Of a stretch of DNA of 6,611 bases, positions 1 to 6,187 are shown one piece after another. Location of the stretch: positions 1 to 6,611 of the forward strand of contig CAMWNY010000144.1 of assembly GCA_947175775.1 (NCBI GenBank). Reading direction: 5' to 3'. A program made the translations under genes and the position numbers. The DNA comes from an uncultured Lachnospiraceae bacterium. GTDB taxonomy: Bacteria; Bacillota; Clostridia; Lachnospirales; Lachnospiraceae. The notes beneath the pieces were generated by a model. It was not told the DNA's origin. It saw only the letters and a list, made by a program, of their open reading frames with translations, and searched no databases. How positions within the stretch are numbered: position 1 is the stretch's first letter; the number at the start of each line of letters is the position of its first letter.

Positions 1-26
1 TTCCGTTCATTCTGCTTGCGGAAATG

Positions 27-455
27 TTATGCAATGCTGTATCCGCCCTCAACTGAAACCTGTGCCATTTTATCCTTTTTCTGCTTTATAATCAGCGTAA
101 AAGTTCCCGTGCCTTCCAAATCCCCATAGGTTTCCTTGTAATCCACAACAAACGCATTGGGGAAGGCATACTTGCGGACCTCCTGCGAAGCCGAGATGAC
201 TTCTACCGTAACCTTACGGTAACAGTCGGCATTTTCCGCAGGAACCAGTGCCCACAGCCCTAACTGCCTTGTCGAGTCAAAAGGATCGCCGTCAACTGCT
301 GTCAGGACTTTTCCCATAATGGTTATGGTGCTGCCCAAATCCGTTGACCTTGCATTGCTGTCTTGCGGAATGTCCGTCTTTATCTTTACGCCGGTAATGA
401 TTTCCTTATCCAGTTCAATCGTGGAATTTCCTTCCACCTTTAATTTAAATCCCAT
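27..455 (-). CDS. Putative inner-tube protein (Hcp/tail-tube-like), paralogue 1
   Basis: This 142-residue protein has no signal peptide or membrane segment and is rich in alternating beta-type segments. It aligns without gaps over its full length to the protein encoded at 515-943, with about 79 of 142 identical residues by hand count. The most conserved blocks are DSNARSTDLGST (residues 32-43), ADCYRKV (76-82), PNAFVV (99-104) and IKQKKDK (123-129). Small beta-rich proteins encoded just after a sheath gene are typically tube subunits in contractile tails and type VI systems, so a tube role is inferred from size, fold type and gene order, not from a recognised signature. From unverified memory, proteins of this kind may carry the label 'membrane-associated protease 1'; no protease motif or membrane helix is visible here. 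The ATG start is preceded by AAAGGAG (468-474) at a 12-base spacing, which is long. The stop is 26 bases from the window edge. Confidence 0.6.
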   Translation of the reverse strand: MGFKLKVEGNSTIELDKEIITGVKIKTDIPQDSNARSTDLGSTITIMGKVLTAVDGDPFDSTRQLGLWALVPAENADCYRKVTVEVISASQEVRKYAFPNAFVVDYKETYGDLEGTGTFTLIIKQKKDKMAQVSVEGGYSIA

Positions 456-487
456 ATTATAAACATGCTCCTTTCATCTGCGATTCC

Positions 488-510
488 ATGTTTCCGTATT
501 TTGGAAACAT
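488..510 (-). repeat. Perfect 8-bp inverted repeat between the two tube-like genes
   Basis: ATGTTTCC at 488-495 and GGAAACAT at 503-510 pair perfectly around a 7-base loop. The element lies in the 59-base gap between the stop of the upstream paralogue (515) and the ribosome binding site of the downstream one (468-474). No T-run follows it on the minus strand, so it does not look like a normal intrinsic terminator. In the mRNA it could protect a 3' end after processing, or dampen expression of the second gene relative to the first; this is inference. Confidence 0.5.
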
Positions 511-514
511 CCGC

Positions 515-943
515 TTATTCCTCACTAAAGCCGCCCTCAAATTTCAGATTGCTTATTTTATCCTTCTTCTGTTTGATGAGAAGCCGGAATGTACCAGCAC
601 CAGTCTCATCCGTAAAATCCTCCTCATATCCCACCACAAAAGCATTCGGGACGGTAATCTGACGCACAATCTGCGATGCATTCACGACATCAATCTTTAC
701 CTTACGGTAGCAGTCAGCTTTTTCAGCCGGAACAAGCGACCACTTTGCCAGCTTGCTTGTATCATCCGCCGCTTCGCCTCCCACTGGCGCCAGTATCTTT
801 CCCTCAATCAGTACCGTGGAACCCAGGTCTGTCGATCTGGCATTCGAATCAAGGGGAATATCCGCCCCGACCCGGACTCCCGTGATGCTGGTTTCCAGCA
901 GGCTGACAGTCTCGCTTCCTTCAATGTTTAATCGCATTCCCAT
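515..943 (-). CDS. Putative inner-tube protein (Hcp/tail-tube-like), paralogue 2
   Basis: This 142-residue soluble protein is the first of two tandem paralogues downstream of the sheath-like gene. It has the same length as its partner at 27-455 and aligns with it without gaps. Differences cluster at residues 52-69, 95-98, 107-116 and the last dozen residues. The core (DSNARSTDLGST, LVPAE, ADCYRKV, PNAFVV, IKQKKDK) is retained, as expected if surface loops diverge while subunit contacts are kept. It ends GGFSEE where the partner ends GGYSIA. The start is well supported: AGGAGG at 951-956 sits 7 bases before the ATG. The gap to the upstream sheath-like stop is 41 bases, so cotranscription is likely. 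Assignment as a ring-forming tube subunit is inferred from gene order and size; a phage tail-tube origin or another beta-barrel role remains possible. Confidence 0.6.
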   Translation of the reverse strand: MGMRLNIEGSETVSLLETSITGVRVGADIPLDSNARSTDLGSTVLIEGKILAPVGGEAADDTSKLAKWSLVPAEKADCYRKVKIDVVNASQIVRQITVPNAFVVGYEEDFTDETGAGTFRLLIKQKKDKISNLKFEGGFSEE

Positions 944-966
944 TTTTTGTCCTCCTTTTTCTTATC

Positions 967-984
967 CGTACAAAACGTACAAAA
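967..984. repeat. Tandem 9-bp direct repeat CGTACAAAA x2
   Basis: CGTACAAAA occurs twice back to back in the gap between the sheath-like stop codon (985-987) and the tube-like start (943). Because GTAC is self-complementary, the two copies can also pair as a very short stem. No function is evident; chance duplication or slippage is as likely as a regulatory site. Confidence 0.4.
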
Positions 985-3153
985 TTATTCATTTCCAGCT
1001 TTTCTGATAAGCTGTACTTTCAGGTTTTTAGTAGTGTTTGCAAATGTCACAAGCACATCGCATATTCCGTTCTTTTCGTCAATGCTGTATTCCAGCTCGT
1101 CTCCGTCCTGAAGGATGGAATTGACATACTGCCGGTCCGCATCCCATCTGCTTTTTTGGCTGCTGGGATTGTTACTGAAAAACGTAAGTATTTTATCCTG
1201 CTTGAAATCCCCGCTGTAAAAACGGAGCATACGTTCTATATAGGTAACCACCAGTGTCTTGTATATGGGCTCAAACTCCGTTCCATTGCTTAAGAGGTTA
1301 CGCGACTTATAAACGGTAATGCTCTTAATCTCCTGTCCCTTGTACTGCGCATTGTCGGAAGAAAAGACGAATCCGAAGCCCGTACGATTAATAGAATTTT
1401 TAATCGCGTTGGTAAAACCGGAAATTTCCTTTGTCATACTGGTTGTTGCCAAAAGTGCATTGTCATTTGCCTCCACGTCAAACCGCACGCCGGGATATTC
1501 CATGCTGGTATTGCGGAAGCGCTGCTTTAAGTATTCCGGACACTGCCATGCCGCCACAATGCCTGCCGCTTCATAAGCCGCCCCTACATAAACCCCATCT
1601 AGCCACATTTTCATTGCGTCATCCTTTTCTGCGGACAGGGATACATTGCCGTCTTCATCCATAACCATCCGCTTGTCCAAAATCAGACCGGATTTATCCT
1701 TGGGGATAATTGTCACATTCGGGATACAAGGTACAATGAATTCACTGTATGTTTTTTTCATGAGTGGTGCGCATTTTTCTTTATAAATGCTGACTCCCTC
1801 GGTTGCCACATAACTGAATGTCGTTTCCTCACCGGAGCAGAAACTGAAAAACGTCGTAATCCGGTAAGGCTCAATGGCATTCATTAGGGCTGCCACGTTC
1901 TCCATCGAATTATTTCCCTGTTTCTCTTCCCGCTTATTTCCCGCAAAGCGGACCCTTTGGAGCCTGCCGCCCTCCGCGTGGTTCAGCTCCACATCCGGTA
2001 CGATTCCAAACCAAATTGTATTGTCAAACTCATTCTTGTCATTCGTTGTATTCAGGTAAGCAATTAACCGCGGAAGATTGCTCGCCTTTACAATCATATC
2101 AAGCGGCAGGTTCGTAATCAGAAGCTTCGGCTGCATTCCTTTTTCTTTTACCTGATACTGGTCAAAAAAGGTTTTCACTCCCAGTATCTTTTCCATCAGT
2201 GGCTTGACAGCCTTCACAAAATCGTCTTTGCTCTTCTTATAAAATTCGAGATAGCTGTTATAGTTACGTACCTCAAGCTCCCTGTTGACACTGCTTTCCA
2301 TTGTGGAATTTAACGGACAGAAGGTACGTACCACAAGAGCTCGTACATAATCGGATTTGTTTTCATTGAGTGCATCATAATCTTCGCGGAACGTATTCAT
2401 AAGGCTTGTATTAATCTCATCATCCACCACCGAAAGACCTGTGCTTTCCTCCTGCTTCATTTCCAGTATCTTCAGCTCTCCGTCCTCGCCCATGCTTAAC
2501 AGTCCGGCTTTAAAATCAGCCTGCCCCTGTCCTGTTTCCGGTCCTCCGAGCAGAAGCCGTGTCTTGATATCCTCAATTGCGAGCGGCAGCATTGCAAGGA
2601 CATTATTGTAATTTTGACTCGCCTGTTCGAACTGGTAATTCAGTTTATCGCCTAAATCCAGCCGTTTAGGATCCTCCTCATCAAGCTCCATGTATTTTCC
2701 GTAGGTATACTGGATTTCCCTGCGTACCTGACGGATGTCATCCATAATCTTCTTGGGTGAAATCATATCCAAGACATTACTGAATTTGAAATCCACATTT
2801 GCAAGTCCCTGCGCGCCTTTTGTACTCATCAGCGTAATAAGCATGTTCAAAAGGTCGTTCGATTCATTCAATGGGATTTCCGTAATACAGTTTGGCGGAA
2901 TATTTTCCGGCTTTACCGGATTGTAGCGGATGCTTCCTGTCGTCGCATCGCACCATGAATACATAACCGGACTGAATTTTTCCAAAAATTCCTCAAAGCT
3001 TGAGACCAGCAGTTCCCCGTTGATTTCCTTGATTTTCTCATCATCCAGGCTGCTTTTTCCCCGCACATCCCCAATCAGCGTCAGCAGGTTGAGCCGTTCC
3101 GGATTGATTTCGGCAAACAGGATTGTCCTGTTTGTCTGTGTGATTGTTTCCAT
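985..3153 (-). CDS. Putative contractile sheath protein (TssB-TssC-like fusion)
   Basis: This large cytoplasmic protein (722 residues) has no signal peptide or membrane helix. Near the N-terminus the order LIGDV (26-30), a linker, SFEEFLEKFSP (52-62), then FKFSNVLDMISPKKI (122-136) and an R-rich helix resembles the small sheath subunit TssB. TssB has a GDF-type strand, a 'dNFdeVmaki.P' helix and an 'F.smdDFsPe.v' segment. The remaining ~530 residues fit a TssC-like large subunit in length, with a C-terminal helix at 636-650 (VTYIERMLRFYSGDF) and a final beta hairpin (CDVLVTFANTTKNLKVQL) of the kind that ends tail sheaths. Residues 135-190 are charged and helical. The combined length is close to TssB plus TssC, hence the fusion reading. 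The chosen ATG follows AGGAGG (3165-3170) by 11 bases; the longer reading from 3270 runs through hairpins and lacks a binding site. No exact family was confirmed, so the call is inference from motif resemblance and the following tube-like genes. Confidence 0.6.
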   Translation of the reverse strand: METITQTNRTILFAEINPERLNLLTLIGDVRGKSSLDDEKIKEINGELLVSSFEEFLEKFSPVMYSWCDATTGSIRYNPVKPENIPPNCITEIPLNESNDLLNMLITLMSTKGAQGLANVDFKFSNVLDMISPKKIMDDIRQVRREIQYTYGKYMELDEEDPKRLDLGDKLNYQFEQASQNYNNVLAMLPLAIEDIKTRLLLGGPETGQGQADFKAGLLSMGEDGELKILEMKQEESTGLSVVDDEINTSLMNTFREDYDALNENKSDYVRALVVRTFCPLNSTMESSVNRELEVRNYNSYLEFYKKSKDDFVKAVKPLMEKILGVKTFFDQYQVKEKGMQPKLLITNLPLDMIVKASNLPRLIAYLNTTNDKNEFDNTIWFGIVPDVELNHAEGGRLQRVRFAGNKREEKQGNNSMENVAALMNAIEPYRITTFFSFCSGEETTFSYVATEGVSIYKEKCAPLMKKTYSEFIVPCIPNVTIIPKDKSGLILDKRMVMDEDGNVSLSAEKDDAMKMWLDGVYVGAAYEAAGIVAAWQCPEYLKQRFRNTSMEYPGVRFDVEANDNALLATTSMTKEISGFTNAIKNSINRTGFGFVFSSDNAQYKGQEIKSITVYKSRNLLSNGTEFEPIYKTLVVTYIERMLRFYSGDFKQDKILTFFSNNPSSQKSRWDADRQYVNSILQDGDELEYSIDEKNGICDVLVTFANTTKNLKVQLIRKAGNE

Positions 3154-3164
3154 GCCTGTCAATT

Positions 3165-3170
3165 CCTCCT
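3165..3170 (-). promoter_or_regulatory. Ribosome binding site deciding the sheath-like gene start
   Basis: AGGAGG on the minus strand lies 11 bases upstream of the ATG at 3153. It is the only strong site in the region and excludes the 39-codon longer reading that begins at 3270. An in-frame TTG only 2 bases from this site is too close to serve. Confidence 0.7.
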
Positions 3171-3217
3171 TAAATATTTTTATGTATAGATAATTGCAAC
3201 AGTATAAATCACTAAGA

Positions 3218-3236
3218 CAAAAAGCGCAGCTTTTTG
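3218..3236 (-). terminator. Short hairpin CAAAAAGC-TGC-GCTTTTTG, possible weak terminator or attenuator
   Basis: On the minus strand CAAAAAGC and GCTTTTTG form a perfect 8-bp stem with a 3-base loop. The T5 run is part of the stem rather than trailing it, so termination may be partial. It lies 43 bases past the vWA stop codon and 65 bases before the sheath-like start. It could reduce read-through so that sheath and tube are expressed separately from the agr-vWA transcript. TATACT and TATACA stretches follow, but neither has a convincing -35 box. Confidence 0.4.
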
Positions 3237-3237
3237 C

Positions 3238-3276
3238 AATCAAGTGCGCAACGTATGTATACATATGCACTTGATT
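3238..3276. repeat. 10-bp inverted repeat enclosing a 12-bp palindrome
   Basis: AATCAAGTGC (3238-3247) and GCACTTGATT (3267-3276) are perfect complements around a 19-base loop. Inside the loop TATGTATACATA (3254-3265) is itself a perfect palindrome. Read on the plus strand, the outer stem ends in a T7 run (3274-3280), giving an intrinsic-terminator shape for antisense transcripts. On the minus strand it follows the vWA stop directly and is separated by one base from the 3218-3236 hairpin. It may be a terminator pair or a two-part protein operator. Confidence 0.5.
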
Positions 3277-3279
3277 TTT

Positions 3280-5274
3280 TTACTGGAATGCCGCAATATA
3301 GTGGATTTCCAAGTCATAACTGCCATCCGGAGAGGTGATATAAATAATATCTCCAAAATGGATGCTGTACTGTATCTGCATGCACGCAATGGTATTTCCG
3401 ACCATTACTCCGGATTTTGATCTGTGGTACAAAACCATGCTGCGGTTCTCATCCGCAATCAGAAAAATTTCATCCAACTCCAGCATTTTTGCCTGCTCAG
3501 GATAATTTCCAAACAGGGATCCAAGCGATACCCTGCCATCCTTTACCTTGTTCATCTGAAACGAAAGCGGAGGGATTTCCTCATTTTCCGGCGGCTGCAG
3601 CACAAAATATGCGTCCAGCTTCCCGCAAAAGTGATTTTGTTTCTTTTCCTCGGTCAGTCGCTCCAGTTCCGGTTTCGGTTTATGCGTCAGTCTCCACAGT
3701 ATGATTATAATAACCGCTGCTGCCAGCAGGATAATCCACCAGTAGACCTGCCATAATGGAAGGATCCTGATACGGTAAGCATACTGTATTGCGCTTTCCC
3801 CGTCACTTACCTGTACTGCCACTATATATGTTCCCACGTTCTTAGGCGTAACCGTCAGCAGGTTCCCCTCCAAGACGGCTTCGATCCCATCCTGTACATC
3901 CGCAATGGCATAAGAAAGCATGTCACCGTCGCCATCCGTAAAATAATCATCCAGGCATAACGTCCTTCCGCCCTCCAATAATGTTCCGTCTTTTTCGGGA
4001 ATGCTTCCAACAGGTATCGTGTTTGTTACCTCAATAGAGGCAGAAAATGTATGTTTTCCAAAATCATCTTCCAACACTGCATTGAATCCATAGGTACCGG
4101 AATGTGAAAAACGCAAATTCCCTTTTAGAACCCCGTCCGATACACGCGTTTCTTCCAATACTGCCGCCGGATCCTCACATACTGGTTCCCATGAAAATGT
4201 TTCATAAAATGCAGAGTCCGTTATGATTTCATTCTGCCGGTTCTTAAAATACACCTGATACTCCTGATTTTGGTTTTTCTTTGCGGCTGTCTGTATCTCC
4301 AGTACGGGTATCAATTCCCTATAGCTGATTACGTAAGCCTGTAAATCCTGTCCCTCATTCGTCTGTGAATGGATGACCAGTTCCTTTCCGCCGGTGCTGC
4401 TCCATGCATTTTCTATTTTCCCAACAGCATAATGTGACAGGTTGGTCATCGGGATTTCTTCCCCGCCATATGTAACTTCCGTTTCACCTACAGCCCCCGA
4501 AGAAATCAGCAGCACTTTTATTTCGTCCAAATACGGCGCATCAGGCATATACCTGATTTCCTGATTTCCTCCTGCATACTTTCCACTGGAAAGCTGGTGA
4601 ATTTCATAAATCAGGTTATCTTCAAAAATCCCGTAAAAAACTTCAATTAGGTTTTCAGGACTTTGTACAGAATAGCCTTCCGCCCCCGTTTCCTCAGCAA
4701 TTTCCTGTAATTCTGCTTTATTTCCATCGTACTGTCCAAAGGCTACTGTATAAATCTGTATATTTTCCTCCGAACACTGTCGAACGCATTGTGCCAGTTC
4801 CCTGTCTGACTGTTCTGCCGTCCGTTCACTGCCCTTTGGTAAATCCGTTTCCCCATCCGAAACCAGGACCATGACCCGCTTTGATGTTCCCCCTGCGGAA
4901 AATAAATCATATGCATAGGAAACACCCAGCCCGATATCCGTGTCGCCGGAATATGTAATTGCACCGAGTTTTTCTTTCAAATTCTCCCTTATCCGTGTCT
5001 CCGTAATGGACTCAGGGGACGAAAAAGACAGTATGTTTTCGTTGTAAGCCACATATCCCACACGTATGCTTCCTGTTTGGACGGTATCGATAAATGCCTG
5101 CACCATGTTCAGCCCCATTTTCGACGGATCGTTTGTTTTCATGGAACCGCTGCAGTCAATAACGAAAATAATGTCCAACGGCGTTTTTTCTGAAATGATT
5201 TCCTCGGCATATACTGTCTGCGAAAAGGCAAAGCATAAAATCAGGCAGCAAAGCAGTATTCGGGTTCCTTTCAT
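3280..5274 (-). CDS. vWA-domain membrane-anchored protein with Ig/cadherin-like repeat and cytoplasmic tail
   Basis: This 664-residue protein starts with a signal peptide: a hydrophobic core at 6-18 and VYA before EE at 21-25. A von Willebrand factor A domain at about 33-215 has a complete metal-ion site: DCSGS at 40-44, T112 in SGDTDIG and D140 in VSDGE. A poorly characterised beta-rich stretch follows. Residues ~420-505 carry LDDYFTDGDGDMLSYAI, typical of cadherin/dystroglycan-like Ig repeats. A transmembrane helix lies at ~510-527, followed by basic RLTHKPK, so the last ~135 residues should be cytoplasmic. Their ending (GDIIYITSPDGSYDLEIHY) loosely recalls an FHA domain. vWA domains bind protein ligands through the metal ion; the ligand here is unknown. 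The start at 5274 lies 17 bases after agrD, with GGAAAGGG (5285-5292) upstream, and immediately precedes the signal peptide. The longer reading from 5343 begins inside the agrD core without a binding site. A role as surface sensor or anchor of the contractile system is inference. Confidence 0.85.
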   Translation of the reverse strand: MKGTRILLCCLILCFAFSQTVYAEEIISEKTPLDIIFVIDCSGSMKTNDPSKMGLNMVQAFIDTVQTGSIRVGYVAYNENILSFSSPESITETRIRENLKEKLGAITYSGDTDIGLGVSYAYDLFSAGGTSKRVMVLVSDGETDLPKGSERTAEQSDRELAQCVRQCSEENIQIYTVAFGQYDGNKAELQEIAEETGAEGYSVQSPENLIEVFYGIFEDNLIYEIHQLSSGKYAGGNQEIRYMPDAPYLDEIKVLLISSGAVGETEVTYGGEEIPMTNLSHYAVGKIENAWSSTGGKELVIHSQTNEGQDLQAYVISYRELIPVLEIQTAAKKNQNQEYQVYFKNRQNEIITDSAFYETFSWEPVCEDPAAVLEETRVSDGVLKGNLRFSHSGTYGFNAVLEDDFGKHTFSASIEVTNTIPVGSIPEKDGTLLEGGRTLCLDDYFTDGDGDMLSYAIADVQDGIEAVLEGNLLTVTPKNVGTYIVAVQVSDGESAIQYAYRIRILPLWQVYWWIILLAAAVIIIILWRLTHKPKPELERLTEEKKQNHFCGKLDAYFVLQPPENEEIPPLSFQMNKVKDGRVSLGSLFGNYPEQAKMLELDEIFLIADENRSMVLYHRSKSGVMVGNTIACMQIQYSIHFGDIIYITSPDGSYDLEIHYIAAFQ

Positions 5275-5291
5275 GATTCCGTTTCCCTTTC

Positions 5292-5444
5292 CTATTTCAG
5301 GTTTCCCTTTGGTCTTTTGGGCTGATGGTAAATGGCTGCACATGCAGACGTTCTGCCGGACGCAGTTTTTTCTGCCTCATTTCTTGCAATCCTCTCCACA
5401 GCCTTCAAAACCTTACCTGAAATGTTTCCCGTTTTCTTCATCAT
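5292..5444 (-). CDS. agrD: AgrD-like cyclic autoinducer peptide precursor
   Basis: This 50-codon gene encodes a typical AgrD: a basic amphipathic N-terminal helix (MMKKTGNIS... to about residue 28), a small-residue linker, then TSACAAIYHQPKRPKGNLK (32-50). By analogy with clostridial AgrD peptides, Cys35 would form a thiolactone with Tyr39, giving the five-residue ring C-A-A-I-Y. The HQPKRP tail would be the recognition segment removed by AgrB. The mature N-terminus (possibly including TSA) cannot be read from sequence. The ATG overlaps the agrB stop (ATGA, 5441-5444), and its AGGAGG lies inside the last agrB codons, 7 bases upstream. A second in-frame ATG follows immediately, so the start could be one codon later. 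Its position after agrB and before the vWA gene implies one transcript. The ring and tail assignment is inferred; the AgrD identity is well supported by context. Confidence 0.9.
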   Translation of the reverse strand: MMKKTGNISGKVLKAVERIARNEAEKTASGRTSACAAIYHQPKRPKGNLK

Positions 5445-6022
5445 ACCTTAACCTCCTGTTTCAATATTTTTGCCAAACACATCAAAGCGGAACACAGTAT
5501 CATGGCAATTGACATATAACATACATAAAGCCGGTTGATTTCCAGTACAGTCGAAGCGGCAATGACTCCAAACTCAATCAATGCGAGCAGTCTCGCCGCT
5601 TTCTTGGTTTCCTGCAGTTCAGACGAATCCATCGCCATATTGGGGTGATTCACGGTCCCAATAATTTCAATGGCAAGCAGCGACCAAACCAAAACTCCAT
5701 ACATCATGAAAAGTTTTTCCATCAATACAAATGCTACATGAATAACACCGATATAAGTTGCCACCGTCAGCAGATAACACTGCCAAAATTTATCCGCATG
5801 ATAACCTCCGGTCCGTTTCCTCAAGGAAAGAAAAAATATTATAAATATAATCGTGGAAACAAACTGATGAAAAAACATACCAATCATTAACATGCTTGCG
5901 ACCGCTGCCATGTGTTCTGTCATGGTTATCAAAGCGTATTCATAATATTCTCTGTTTGCTTTCTCTATTATGTTTTCATTTTCCATCCGGTCGACTAATT
6001 TCAATACCGCCTTTTCAACCAT
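5441..6022 (-). CDS. agrB: AgrB-like autoinducer prepeptide-processing membrane peptidase
   Basis: AgrB is an integral-membrane cysteine endopeptidase that cuts the C-terminal tail of AgrD and drives thiolactone formation. With the start chosen here the protein has 193 residues, normal for the family. The signature LRKRTGGYHADKFWQC (67-82) contains the expected catalytic pair His75 and Cys82, after an Arg and Gly-Gly. Hydrophobic segments lie at about 38-50, 54-66, 83-101, 107-123, 146-160 and 165-184. The conserved hydrophilic loop with NHPN (125-128) is present. AAAGGAG (6034-6040) lies 11 bases before the ATG at 6022 but only 2 bases before the ATG at 6031, and it overlaps a reading that starts at GTG 6043. 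The start at 6022 is therefore preferred though not certain. The gene overlaps agrD by four bases, indicating translational coupling. Confidence 0.92.
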   Translation of the reverse strand: MVEKAVLKLVDRMENENIIEKANREYYEYALITMTEHMAAVASMLMIGMFFHQFVSTIIFIIFFLSLRKRTGGYHADKFWQCYLLTVATYIGVIHVAFVLMEKLFMMYGVLVWSLLAIEIIGTVNHPNMAMDSSELQETKKAARLLALIEFGVIAASTVLEINRLYVCYMSIAMILCSALMCLAKILKQEVKV

Positions 6023-6033
6023 GTTTATCATGT

Positions 6034-6040
6034 CTCCTTT
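6034..6040 (-). promoter_or_regulatory. Ribosome binding site deciding the agrB start
   Basis: AAAGGAG on the minus strand lies 11 bases upstream of ATG 6022 and 2 bases upstream of ATG 6031. The first spacing is slightly long but workable and the second is too short. The in-frame GTG at 6043 would place this site inside the coding region. Confidence 0.65.
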
Positions 6041-6046
6041 CACACC

Positions 6047-6074
6047 ACTATAAGAAAAAAATAGAATTAATCAA
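6047..6074 (-). promoter_or_regulatory. Candidate agrB-agrD-vWA promoter
   Basis: TTGATT (6069-6074) and TATAGT (6047-6052) are separated by 16 bases, matching 4/6 and 5/6 of the sigma-A consensus. The predicted start of transcription near 6040 would leave a very short leader with the ribosome binding site at its 5' end. The weak -35 directly downstream of a direct-repeat array suggests activator dependence. Confidence 0.4.
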
Positions 6075-6078
6075 TATT

Positions 6079-6118
6079 ATTTGCAGAATGTGCAGGTTTT
6101 TTGACAGAATTTGCAGAA
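6079..6118. promoter_or_regulatory. Direct-repeat array upstream of agrB, candidate response-regulator operator
   Basis: On the plus strand ATTTGCAGAA occurs at 6079-6088 and again exactly 30 bp away at 6109-6118, with the related TTTGACAGAA at 6100-6109 and a weaker TGTGCAGG at 6089-6096 between them. The array starts four bases upstream of the candidate -35 box, where an activator would bind. AgrA-type LytTR regulators bind short direct repeats about one to two helical turns apart, so this is a plausible autoregulatory site. The motif does not match the staphylococcal AgrA consensus, and the assignment is inferred. Confidence 0.45.
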
Positions 6119-6136
6119 AAAACAAAATAAAACGAC

Positions 6137-6177
6137 AAAAAAACACCCCACAAACCTGCCATCTGCCTGTTTATGGG
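6137..6177 (-). terminator. Intrinsic terminator after the histidine kinase gene
   Basis: On the minus strand CCCATAAAC (6169-6177) pairs with GTTTGTGGG (6147-6155) over 9 bp including one T-G wobble, with a 13-base loop. A GTG stretch and a T7 run (6137-6143) follow. It begins about 10 bases after the kinase stop codon, so the kinase and the agrB transcript appear to be separate units, at least in part. Confidence 0.7.
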
Positions 6178-6187
6178 ATATTTTTAT

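Noticed and set aside
1..23. TTCCG...CGGAA stem just after the last tube-like gene.
   Set aside because: Only 5 bp with a 13-base loop at the window edge and no visible T-run. It is too weak to call a terminator.
465..1664. Several plus-strand reading frames of 60-147 codons opposite the tube-like and sheath-like genes.
   Set aside because: They are antisense shadows of genes with clear conservation and ribosome binding sites, and show low-complexity or Ser/Pro-rich translations.
27..3153. Reading the sheath and tube genes as part of a resident prophage.
   Set aside because: No capsid, terminase, portal, integrase or lysis gene is visible, and the upstream neighbours are Agr and vWA genes. 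A phage origin cannot be excluded without the flanking sequence.
3183..3206. TATACT (3201-3206) and TATACA (3183-3188) on the minus strand as -10 boxes for the sheath operon.
   Set aside because: No acceptable -35 at 16-18 bases and no extended -10. A separate promoter remains likely in principle but cannot be placed.
3154..3270. A 39-residue N-terminal extension of the sheath-like protein from ATG 3270.
   Set aside because: It has no ribosome binding site, runs through both hairpins and encodes a Cys-rich stretch unlike the rest. The ATG at 3153 has AGGAGG upstream.
4743..4964. A 73-codon minus-strand reading frame inside the vWA gene.
   Set aside because: It is out of frame within the well-supported vWA domain and has no recognisable protein features.
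5275..5343. A 23-residue extension of the vWA protein from ATG 5343.
   Set aside because: It lies in another frame of the agrD core region, lacks a ribosome binding site and would bury the signal peptide behind a hydrophilic leader.
6023..6043. A GTG start for agrB at 6043 or an ATG start at 6031.
   Set aside because: The GTG reading would contain the AAAGGAG site within its codons, and the ATG at 6031 is only 2 bases from that site.
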